6,460 nucleotides of DNA from the NCBI GenBank assembly GCA_036833635.1, contig DAITPJ010000103.1, positions 1-6,460 of the forward strand, in the 5' to 3' direction. The stretch is from Terrimesophilobacter sp036833635 (GTDB lineage: Bacteria; Actinomycetota; Actinomycetes; Actinomycetales; Microbacteriaceae). Shown here one piece after another: positions 1-5,434 of this stretch (the first letter of the stretch is position 1; each line of letters starts with the position of its first letter). A program made the position numbers and the translations under genes. The notes below the pieces were generated by a model. It ran no database searches and had not been told where the DNA came from. It was given only the letters and a program-made list of their open reading frames with translations.

Positions 1-408
1 CCGCCGATCCTCCTCGACCGAGGGCTCGTCGCAGCGCTCGAATCGCTCGCTTCCCGCAGCGCAATTCCGGTCACGGTCACGAGTGGCCTCGACGCGTCGG
101 TCGAACTGCCGCAGGAGATCGAGCGCAACGCCTACTTCGTCGCGAGCGAACTCGTCGCCAACGCGGCGAAGCACTCCGGGGCAACCGCGATCGACGTCAC
201 CGTCGGGCTGCGGCGAGTGCCGGAAGGCGATGATTGGTGGCTCGACATCGCGGTTGCGGACGACGGTCAGGGAGGCGCGACAGCCGTCGAAGGCCACGGG
301 CTCGCCGGTCTCGAGGAGCGGCTGCGCGGCCTCGGCGGCACCTTCGAGCTCGACAGCCCCGCCGGCGGACCCACGATCGCGTCGGGCCACCTCCCCCTCA
401 CCTATTGA
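1..408 (+). CDS. Sensor histidine kinase, C-terminal ATPase domain (5' truncated by window edge)
   Basis: This is the last 135 residues of a two-component sensor kinase, read in frame from base 1 to the TGA at 406-408. The visible part is a HATPase_c (GHKL) domain. An N-box, SELVANAAKHSG, lies at visible residues 49-60, with N54 the expected Mg-ATP ligand. A G1 box, VADDGQGG, is at 85-92 and a G2-like GHGLAGLEERLRGLGG at 98-113. The lead-in RGLVAALESLASR is typical of the NarL-partner (HisKA_3, DesK/NarX-like) kinases. From family knowledge, the protein would autophosphorylate on a histidine in the missing dimerisation domain and pass the phosphate to the response regulator encoded just downstream (533-1180). 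The sensor and membrane parts are outside the window, so the signal is unknown. The gap to the regulator gene is filled by a long hairpin that starts one base after this stop codon. Confidence 0.93.
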   Translation, partial: PPILLDRGLVAALESLASRSAIPVTVTSGLDASVELPQEIERNAYFVASELVANAAKHSGATAIDVTVGLRRVPEGDDWWLDIAVADDGQGGATAVEGHGLAGLEERLRGLGGTFELDSPAGGPTIASGHLPLTY

Positions 409-513
409 CTTTCATCATTCAGGAGGTTATGGGGCTGGTGTGGCGGATGTTGCTGGCCGGTTCGCGAGAACCGACCAGCAACATCCGCCACACCACCTCC
501 TGAATGATGAAAG
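409..513. repeat. 105-nt long hairpin (REP/MITE-like palindrome) between kinase and regulator genes
   Basis: The two arms pair almost end to end. Bases 409-427 pair with 495-513 (19 bp), and 437-456 pair with 475-494 (20 bp). After one mismatch (457/474), 458-463 pair with 468-473 (6 bp) around the tetraloop GCGA (464-467), a GNRA loop on the + strand. The only large asymmetry is a 9-nt bulge, TATGGGGCT, at 428-436 in the left arm. The left arm contains AGGAGG (421-426, a Shine-Dalgarno core) and the right arm its complement CCTCCT (496-501). No T-tract follows, so it is not a classical intrinsic terminator, although a stem this strong could attenuate or process a kinase-regulator transcript. 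Its size and perfection suggest a dispersed palindromic element; no second copy exists in this window. The palindrome is directly visible, while the repeat-family status is inferred. Confidence 0.85.
429..503 (+). other. Possible 24-codon mini-ORF inside the hairpin
   Basis: An ATG at 429 (in AGGAGGTTATG) opens a frame ending at TGA 501-503. An internal ATG at 447 gives the peptide MLLAGSREPTSNIRHTTS. The minus strand of the same hairpin has a matching frame from ATG at 484 to TGA at 419, giving a near-identical start (MLLVGSREPASNIRHT), because the palindrome axis keeps codon phase. The AGGAGG to first ATG spacing is only 2 nt, which is poor, and the whole frame would be buried in a stem. 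I regard it as most likely non-functional, a by-product of the palindrome. Confidence 0.15.
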
Positions 514-520
514 CGAGCCA

Positions 521-526
521 TACGCT
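521..526 (+). promoter_or_regulatory. Possible -10 element (TACGCT) for a leaderless response-regulator transcript
   Basis: TACGCT fits the actinobacterial -10 pattern TANNNT and ends 6 bases before the A of the regulator's ATG at 533, which would place the transcription start on the start codon itself. Only a G-run directly touches the ATG, so there is no properly spaced Shine-Dalgarno site, which agrees with leaderless translation. No good -35 hexamer is seen; the region 17-18 bases upstream lies in the right arm of the hairpin. This is an inference from position and motif only. Confidence 0.35.
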
Positions 527-532
527 GGGGGG

Positions 533-1180
533 ATGACGGCTCTTCGCGTGGTGGTGGCGGACGACTCCGTACTGCTGCGCGAGGGGCTCGTGCGCGTACT
601 CGTCGAGGCCGGCGTCGAGGTCGTCGGGTCGTACGGTGACGGCGAGAGCCTGCTCGACGCACTACCCGTGGTGGCGCCGGATCTCATCGTGCTCGATGTT
701 CGGATGCCGCCCAGCTTTCGCGATGAGGGAGTGCGTGCCGCCATCCGGGCTCGCACGATGCAACCGGGTGTCGGCATCCTCCTGCTCTCGCAGTACGTCG
801 AGGTCGCCTACGCGCGCGAGCTGCTCTCGGACGGCAGCGGCGGGATCGGTTACCTGCTCAAGGACCGCGTCGCCTCGCTCGCCGAGTTGCGAGACGCGAT
901 CGAGCGCATCGCCTCCGGCGGAACCGTGCTCGACCCCGAGGTCGTCTCACAGCTGCTCGGCCGACGCCACGACCCGCTCGAGTCGCTCACGCCACGCGAG
1001 CGCGAAGTGCTCACGCTCATGGCGGAAGGGCGCACGAACACGGCCATCGCCGAGTCGCTCTTCATCGGTACGGGTGCCGTCGAGAAGAACGTGACGGCGA
1101 TCTTCCAGAAGCTCGGGCTCGACGATTCGGGCACCGACCACCGCCGGGTGCTCGCCGTCCTCGCCTGGCTGCAGCGCTGA
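533..1180 (+). CDS. NarL/FixJ-family two-component response regulator (REC + LuxR-type HTH)
   Basis: This 215-residue protein has the usual length and layout of NarL-type DNA-binding response regulators. The receiver domain (about residues 4-125) shows the acidic pair D10-D11, phosphoacceptor D55 in LIVLDVRMP, the switch residue S86 in LLLSQY and the conserved K110 in YLLKDR. The C-terminal LuxR HTH domain (about 148-213) carries the signature LTPREREVLTLMAEGRTN (152-169), followed by AIAESLFIGTGAVEKNVTAIFQKL with the recognition helix around residues 179-193. It is expected to be phosphorylated by the kinase encoded immediately upstream and then to bind DNA as a dimer; its targets cannot be read here. 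I chose the ATG at 533 because it starts directly at the receiver's first strand. The same frame stays open back to an ATG at 83, but that stretch overlaps the kinase gene out of phase and crosses the hairpin. The last 13 bases of the gene, including the stop, are part of a terminator-like stem. Confidence 0.95.
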   Translation: MTALRVVVADDSVLLREGLVRVLVEAGVEVVGSYGDGESLLDALPVVAPDLIVLDVRMPPSFRDEGVRAAIRARTMQPGVGILLLSQYVEVAYARELLSDGSGGIGYLLKDRVASLAELRDAIERIASGGTVLDPEVVSQLLGRRHDPLESLTPREREVLTLMAEGRTNTAIAESLFIGTGAVEKNVTAIFQKLGLDDSGTDHRRVLAVLAWLQR

Positions 1181-1207
1181 ACGCGGGGGTTCGCTCAGCG
1201 CTGCAGC
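1168..1207. terminator. Bidirectional terminator-like hairpin between convergent genes
   Basis: A perfect 13-bp inverted repeat pairs 1168-1180 (GCTGCAGCGCTGA) with 1195-1207 (TCAGCGCTGCAGC), with a 14-nt GC-rich loop in which GCG/CGC may pair further. The left arm contains the stop codon of the response regulator (TGA 1178-1180). The right arm ends 2 bases before the stop of the convergent minus-strand DUF2510 gene (1212-1210). There is no U-tract on either side, as is common for actinobacterial terminators. Its position between two convergent 3' ends supports use from both sides. Confidence 0.6.
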
Positions 1208-1209
1208 GG

Positions 1210-1389
1210 CTAGGACGCGAGTCGGCTCAGGTGAGCGGTCGTGTAGCCGGCCGCCGGCTGGATCTCCGGGCGTGGAGCCTCAAGCTGGTCAGTCCAGGCT
1301 GTGCCTGTCCACCAACGGAGCATCGGCAGGCCGGTCGGGTCCGGGTACCAGCCGAAAGGCGGAAGGGTTGGGCGAGGGGATGAGGACAT
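1210..1389 (-). CDS. Small DUF2510-domain protein (59 aa)
   Basis: Reading the minus strand from the ATG at 1389-1387 to TAG at 1212-1210 gives 59 residues. They include PFGWYPDPTGLPMLRWWTG (residues 11-29) followed by TAWTDQ (30-35). This is the DUF2510 signature, the WYPDP...LRWWDGTAWT tryptophan-rich motif, widespread in Actinobacteria and usually found next to membrane segments. Here the domain stands nearly alone: there is no transmembrane segment or signal peptide, only a short proline-rich head and a 24-residue tail. The usual D in WWDG is T (WWTG). An AGGA at 1400-1397, 7 bases before the ATG, is a good ribosome binding site, and a promoter-like pair lies at 1506-1479. A 72-codon frame overlaps it in another phase (1445-1227) but has no family resemblance. 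The role of DUF2510 is not established; it is often considered a binding or localisation module of cell-surface proteins. Confidence 0.85.
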   Translation of the reverse strand: MSSSPRPTLPPFGWYPDPTGLPMLRWWTGTAWTDQLEAPRPEIQPAAGYTTAHLSRLAS

Positions 1390-1478
1390 GATGAATTCCT
1401 GCGGGTGCCTGCCGCTGGGCGCTTCGGGTGCGGCGAGTGGCTCACCGATAAAAGCCGGGGGGTAAGTCGGTAGCCCCC

Positions 1479-1506
1479 ATCATAGGGACGGGAGAGCCAT
1501 CTTCAA
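1479..1506 (-). promoter_or_regulatory. Predicted sigma-70-type promoter for the DUF2510 gene
   Basis: On the minus strand TTGAAG (1506-1501) is followed after 16 bases by TATGAT (1484-1479), that is 4/6 and 5/6 matches to the TTGACA/TATAAT consensus. AT-rich hexamers like these are conspicuous in this GC-rich window. The start of transcription would fall near 1472, giving a leader of about 80 nt before the ATG at 1389. The leader region begins with a G5/C5 inverted repeat (1474-1478 with 1458-1462, 11-nt loop). The promoter lies just past the terminator of the upstream membrane-protein gene, which fits an independent transcript. Confidence 0.55.
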
Positions 1507-1507
1507 G

Positions 1508-1523
1508 ACCCCCTTTTGGGGGT
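1508..1523 (-). terminator. Hairpin terminator after the giant membrane protein gene
   Basis: A perfect 6-bp stem (1508-1513 with 1518-1523; five G:C pairs plus one A:T) closes a 4-nt loop. It lies 5 bases after the TGA of the minus-strand membrane protein gene (1531-1529). The sequence following it on the minus strand (TCTTGAAG, the first base shared with the stem) is only weakly U-rich. Placement directly after the stop codon and before a fresh promoter supports a terminator role. Confidence 0.6.
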
Positions 1524-1528
1524 GAAAT

Positions 1529-4500
1529 TCAACGTAAAGCGGCGAATTTCATCGCAACGCTCCTGAGATTGCGGATTCGTTGCTCGTAGCGGGCAGCGAG
1601 CACAATTAACAGTACGCCGCCGGCCCCGAGCCAGAGCCACCACGGCAGGAATTCGTATGCCGCCCGCAGTTGGGGCAGGAACGTCGCGACGCCGTGGATG
1701 AGCACGACGACGACGCCGATCACGAACGGCGCCTGGAGCCGACGCACGACCGCGATAACGATGACCGCGATGCCGACGACGCCGAGCCCGACGAGACGCC
1801 AGAGGGGGCGTTCGTCGATCGTCGCGAGCAGCGATGGCAGGAGGAGGACCGTCGTGCCCGGGGCGAGCCATGGCCAGCTGCGGGCGGTCGGGACACCGTT
1901 CAGTTGCATGAACCCGGTCACCAGGAGGGCGAAGGCGATCGGCAGGCTCGCGTATTCGACGAAGCCGAGGGCGCCGAGGGCGAGTGCCGCGATCCCGGCG
2001 ATCGCCGCATAGCCGATCGCGACGACGGCGATGAGCCGCGTGAGCGGCGCGCGGGACACGAGGAAGGCGATGACGTGCAGCGCGGCGAAGAGCAGGACGA
2101 GCGCAATGGCCCGGATGTCGCCGGCCACGCCGTCGCGGAAGGCCGGGATCTCGAGGGCGAGCACGGCCGTCATGGCGACGATGCCGAGCGTCTGGCTCGC
2201 AATGGCCCGGAGGCGCTCGCCGCCCGCCGCGCGGGCACGAGCCTGAAGGAACGCAGCGACCGTGAGCACGAGGAAGAGGCCCGCGAGCCACGCGTCCCGT
2301 TCGAGGTCCGCCGCGGGAAGGAAGATCGCCCGCCCCACGGCTACGACGATGACGCCGACCGCGCCGGCGAGCGCGCAGGCATCCGAGTTCCGCTGCCAGC
2401 GGGGGCCGCGGGTGATCGCGCTGCCGGCCAGGAGCAGGATGGCCGCGATGGCGAAGATCCATGCCGCCTCGCCGAGGGTTCCGGTCGCCGCGTTGACGCC
2501 CAGCGGAAGGAGGCTCACAAGGAGGCCGCCGAGAGTGATGAGTGGGTCGGCCTTCGAGACGCGGCTCGGCTGCTCGCGCTGCGCACTCCAGCCGATGAGC
2601 CCCGCAACCATGAGCAGCACGACAGAGAGCGGCACGACGTAGGCGGCCAGGTCGTCAACGCGTTCGCCGGAGAGGCGCCACCAGAACCCAGCGGTCGCCA
2701 GCGCGAGGGCGAGCCATCCGAGGTGGTGTCGCGCCGAGCGGGAGGAGAACAGGCCATCGCGGTCGATCGCGAGGAGGAGCACGGCGACGGCGGCGAGGAT
2801 CAGGACGAGCCAGCCGAGACCGCCATCCGATCGCACGGCCGTGACGACGGCGGGCACGCCGACGAGGGCGACACCGAGTTCGCGGCTCCAGCGCGGCAGG
2901 CTCGTCGGCCGCAGCAGTGTGACCATGAGCGAGCCCGCGGCCGCGAGCAGGGCAGCCGTGATCGGGACGACCGTGGCGATGAAGCCCGAGAGGCCGAGAA
3001 GGCGGACGAACGCGCTGAGCATGAGGTACAGGGCCGGGGTTGCGGCGATCGACGCGAGGACTCGTTCGGGCCTTAGGGCCTTGTTGCCGCGCAGGCTGAC
3101 CCAGAGCGCCAGCGCGATGAGGAGCACGAGCGCAATCGCGAGGCTCGTGCCGAACTCGGGCAGCAGAAGCGTTCGGCGGCTCGCCTCCGGGAGATTCGTC
3201 ACGAGCACGCTCGCGACGGGGACCGAGATCGCGGATGCCGCACCAGCGACCCAGAACGCCACGCGCCGGTCGGCGCTTGCGACGCCGACGGGTATCGCGG
3301 AGCCGGCAAGCACGACGACGGAGGCAAGGGCGGTCAGGACGACACGGTCGGTTATGCCAACGCCCAGCGCGATGTCGGCGTGAAGGTTCAGCTGGTCAGC
3401 GATCGACCCGATCGAGAGCAGCGCGATCCCGAGACCGGAGCCGAGGAGTGCGGCCTTCCCGCCGGCGCTCGCGACGAGAGGGCGCAGGGCGAGGAGGATG
3501 CCGACGACGACGAGCGTTCCGATCCACCACGTCGTCGTGGTCGCCCAGCCGACGAGGTAGCCGAGCGCTCCGGCGGCGGCGATCGTCGTCACGAGGGCGG
3601 CACGGTGCCGCGGCCGCACGGCAGCCCTGCCGCGGGTGAGGAGCAGGGCAGCAAGGCAGGCGACCGCGAGAAGCAGCCACCCGGCGAAGACCAGCCACTG
3701 CATCCGCAATTCGGGAACCGCGACGACGATCGTGGCGGCGGCGGCCCATACGAGCGCGGTCGAGCGGGCGGGGGAGCGGAGCCGGCGGGTGACGGTCCAG
3801 ACAACGGCGGCGCTGGCCGTCACCGCAGCGAGGGCGACGACCGCCCAGATCGTCTCGCGCGGGAAGGCGATGACCGGATCCGTCGGGTCGATCGACCACA
3901 CCGGCAGGGCGGTGCGGGCGGACGCGAACGTCGCCGACATGATGCCGAGGTAGAGAGGGGTGGCGACCGCGATGGCGGCGACCGCCGCGGCGCTCCAGCC
4001 GGCGACGACGGCCGCGCTGCGAAGGATGCCGGGGGTCAGCCTGTTCGCGACGACGTCGAGGGCCAGGGCGATGGCGGCGGCGGCCACGGGTGGGGCGATG
4101 AGGAGGAACGGCTCGCTCGTGGTCCTGGATGCCCAGAGGCCGATCGCGGCCGCAGCGGCGACGCCGCCTACGCCCGCGAAGATGCGGGTGAAGAACGTCA
4201 TCGTGGATGCCGGGGTGCGGCCGGCAGCGAGTGCCCAGATGTGCGCGCCGGCGACCGCCGCGACGGCGACGGCCGCGACGGCGGAGGCCCAGTCGTGATC
4301 GGGGCTCACGGCAAGAGTCAGGAGAAGGCTCACAACCAACGCCACTACGGTCGTGCAGAGCACGATGACGCGTTCGACGACCGCCGGCTTATCGCGGTGC
4401 GTCGCCCAGCGGTGAACGATGCCTGCCGCAGCGACTGAGGCGAAGGCGAGGAAACCGGTCGTGCTCGTCTCGAGGTCGCGAGTAAGCCCGGCGACCAGTA

Positions 4501-5371
4501 CCCCGACCCCGGGGGCGAGCGTTGCGAAGCCGACCACGTTGGGCACTCGGAGCGCGGACATCCGGTGCCAGACGAGGAATCCGACGGCGGCCACGATGAG
4601 CGTGACACCCCAGTACACGGTGCCGTCGGCGCGCAGGACGCCGAAGAAGTCATTCGCGCGAATCGCCCAGGCGTCGAGGTAGACGAGCACGACGGCGAAG
4701 ACCGCGATGCCTTCCGCGGTCGCGGTGAGGCTGCGGCGGCGCAGGAGCGACGCGACGACGAAGGCGGCGACGGTGATCGCGCCGATGATGACGCTGCGCC
4801 AGACGATGCCGAAGTTGATGAACGCGTACACGAGGAAGAAGATCGCGGCGACCGACAGGAGCGAGACGCCGACGATGAGCAGCGTGACCTGCACGCTCGA
4901 GCGCCGCGGTGCGGCGGCCACACCTTCGACCCGCTGGTTGAGTAGCCCGTCCGCGCCAGCGGGCGGGCGTATCGAAACCGCCTCCGCCCGACCTCGCTGG
5001 TTGGGAACGTCGTCCGCGATACTCCGCTGGTTGAGTAGCTCGTCCGCGGAAGCGGACGGGCGTATCGAAACCGAGCCCGCCGTCGCCCCAGCCATCGTAG
5101 CCACGCCGGCCAACCGCCCCTGCGCCGTCTCATACCGGATCCGCCCGATGATGGCGAGCCGAGCGTCGAGCATGCCCGCCGCGGCGACCGACGCATCGTG
5201 CAGCCTGACGGCATCCGGATGACCGAGATCGAGACCGCAGACCCCGCAGACCGTGCTCGTCAGCACCGCGAGGCAGGCGGGGCACTGGGTGGTGCTGAGG
5301 AGATCCTGTGGGTTGCGCGGGAAGGCGACCCTCCCGGCGTAGCGGCTGTAGTCGATGTCGTCGTCGGCCAT
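1529..5371 (-). CDS. Giant polytopic membrane protein with N-terminal zinc ribbon (SCO7613 C-terminal-domain-like)
   Basis: This 1280-residue protein starts with a soluble head holding a CPAC...CGVC zinc ribbon (C30, C33, C42, C45). A linker follows (about residues 50-158), and from about residue 160 to near the end comes a long array of hydrophobic segments. I count roughly 35-38 likely transmembrane helices by eye, separated by short Arg-rich loops. The architecture matches the actinobacterial family named 'SCO7613 C-terminal domain-containing membrane protein'; the biochemical role is unknown. The ATG at 5371 is preceded by GAGGGG about 10 bases upstream, and the zinc ribbon begins soon after, so this start is likely. 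The linker holds two full and one degenerate copy of a REP-like DNA repeat translated in frame (residues 101-116, 121-126 region and 132-147). The gene lies 63 bases after the EamA transporter gene and may be co-transcribed; a TACCCT (5407-5402) could be its own -10. Long open frames opposite it are codon-bias shadows. Confidence 0.9.
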   Translation of the reverse strand: MADDDIDYSRYAGRVAFPRNPQDLLSTTQCPACLAVLTSTVCGVCGLDLGHPDAVRLHDASVAAAGMLDARLAIIGRIRYETAQGRLAGVATMAGATAGSVSIRPSASADELLNQRSIADDVPNQRGRAEAVSIRPPAGADGLLNQRVEGVAAAPRRSSVQVTLLIVGVSLLSVAAIFFLVYAFINFGIVWRSVIIGAITVAAFVVASLLRRRSLTATAEGIAVFAVVLVYLDAWAIRANDFFGVLRADGTVYWGVTLIVAAVGFLVWHRMSALRVPNVVGFATLAPGVGVLVAGLTRDLETSTTGFLAFASVAAAGIVHRWATHRDKPAVVERVIVLCTTVVALVVSLLLTLAVSPDHDWASAVAAVAVAAVAGAHIWALAAGRTPASTMTFFTRIFAGVGGVAAAAAIGLWASRTTSEPFLLIAPPVAAAAIALALDVVANRLTPGILRSAAVVAGWSAAAVAAIAVATPLYLGIMSATFASARTALPVWSIDPTDPVIAFPRETIWAVVALAAVTASAAVVWTVTRRLRSPARSTALVWAAAATIVVAVPELRMQWLVFAGWLLLAVACLAALLLTRGRAAVRPRHRAALVTTIAAAGALGYLVGWATTTTWWIGTLVVVGILLALRPLVASAGGKAALLGSGLGIALLSIGSIADQLNLHADIALGVGITDRVVLTALASVVVLAGSAIPVGVASADRRVAFWVAGAASAISVPVASVLVTNLPEASRRTLLLPEFGTSLAIALVLLIALALWVSLRGNKALRPERVLASIAATPALYLMLSAFVRLLGLSGFIATVVPITAALLAAAGSLMVTLLRPTSLPRWSRELGVALVGVPAVVTAVRSDGGLGWLVLILAAVAVLLLAIDRDGLFSSRSARHHLGWLALALATAGFWWRLSGERVDDLAAYVVPLSVVLLMVAGLIGWSAQREQPSRVSKADPLITLGGLLVSLLPLGVNAATGTLGEAAWIFAIAAILLLAGSAITRGPRWQRNSDACALAGAVGVIVVAVGRAIFLPAADLERDAWLAGLFLVLTVAAFLQARARAAGGERLRAIASQTLGIVAMTAVLALEIPAFRDGVAGDIRAIALVLLFAALHVIAFLVSRAPLTRLIAVVAIGYAAIAGIAALALGALGFVEYASLPIAFALLVTGFMQLNGVPTARSWPWLAPGTTVLLLPSLLATIDERPLWRLVGLGVVGIAVIVIAVVRRLQAPFVIGVVVVLIHGVATFLPQLRAAYEFLPWWLWLGAGGVLLIVLAARYEQRIRNLRSVAMKFAALR
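4931..4980 (+). repeat. REP-like palindromic repeat, copy A, in coding sequence
   Basis: This 50-nt unit starts CCGCTGGTTGAGTAGC and ends CGTATCGAAACCG, and is 46/50 identical to the unit at 5024-5073. The core stem 4945-4954/4959-4968 has 10 pairs (one G.T wobble) around the loop GCCA. The pattern GGTTTCGATACG...GAGCTACTCAACCAGC (read on the minus strand) resembles repeats I know as abundant between genes in Microbacteriaceae. Here it lies within the membrane protein gene and encodes residues 132-147, VSIRPPAGADGLLNQR. Confidence 0.85.
4995..5018 (+). repeat. Truncated, degenerate third copy of the REP-like repeat
   Basis: CGCTGGTTG (4995-5003) and CGTCCGCG (5011-5018) occur with exactly the same 16-base offset as in the two full units; about 20 of 24 bases match the left half of the unit. 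The right half (GCGGACGGGCGTATCGAAACCG) is missing. In the protein it gives ADDVPNQR, parallel to ADELLNQR and ADGLLNQR of the full copies. Confidence 0.6.
5024..5073 (+). repeat. REP-like palindromic repeat, copy B, in coding sequence
   Basis: This is a second full 50-nt unit in the same orientation, 93 bases from copy A, so the coding frame is kept. The core stem 5038-5047/5052-5061 has 10 pairs with one G.T wobble around the loop GGAA, a GNRA loop on the + strand. It encodes residues 101-116 of the membrane protein, VSIRPSASADELLNQR. Relative to copy A, the wobble position has moved within the stem while all pairs are kept. Confidence 0.85.
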
Positions 5372-5411
5372 CGGATGAGTTCCCCTCGTCAGTCTGGATT
5401 CAGGGTAGCGG

Positions 5412-5434
5412 AGGCCGGTGCCCGCGCTCGGCCT
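5412..5434 (-). terminator. Weak hairpin after the EamA transporter gene
   Basis: AGGCCG (5412-5417) and CGGCCT (5429-5434) form a 6-bp stem with an 11-nt loop, directly abutting the TGA (5437-5435) of the transporter gene on the minus strand. No U-tract follows. It may be a weak terminator or attenuator between the transporter and the giant membrane protein gene, or chance in GC-rich DNA. Confidence 0.3.

Noticed and set aside
409..513. Long hairpin as an ordinary intrinsic terminator
   Set aside because: It has no downstream T-tract, is much longer than usual terminator stems, and its arms include SD and anti-SD cores; a palindromic element is a better description, though it may still reduce read-through.
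83..532. Upstream extension of the response regulator frame to an ATG at 83
   Set aside because: It overlaps the kinase gene in another phase, reads Arg/Ser-rich low-complexity sequence and passes through the hairpin; the receiver domain begins right at the ATG at 533.
1227..1445. 72-codon minus-strand frame overlapping the DUF2510 gene
   Set aside because: It has no recognisable motif, and the frame one phase over gives a clear DUF2510 signature with a good ribosome binding site.
1670..3076. 468-codon + strand frame opposite the giant membrane protein
   Set aside because: The translation is a charged Arg/Glu/Asp/Gly-rich stream typical of the complement of a GC-rich hydrophobic gene; the minus-strand product is a coherent membrane protein.
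3380..4438. 352-codon + strand frame opposite the giant membrane protein
   Set aside because: It has the same shadow character: Gly/Asp/Arg/Glu-rich, with no domain and fully antisense to a convincing gene.
4931..5073. Three repeats with spacers as a short CRISPR array
   Set aside because: The units are palindromic, differ from each other, have unequal spacing (63 and 30 bases), lie inside a coding frame, and no cas genes are present.
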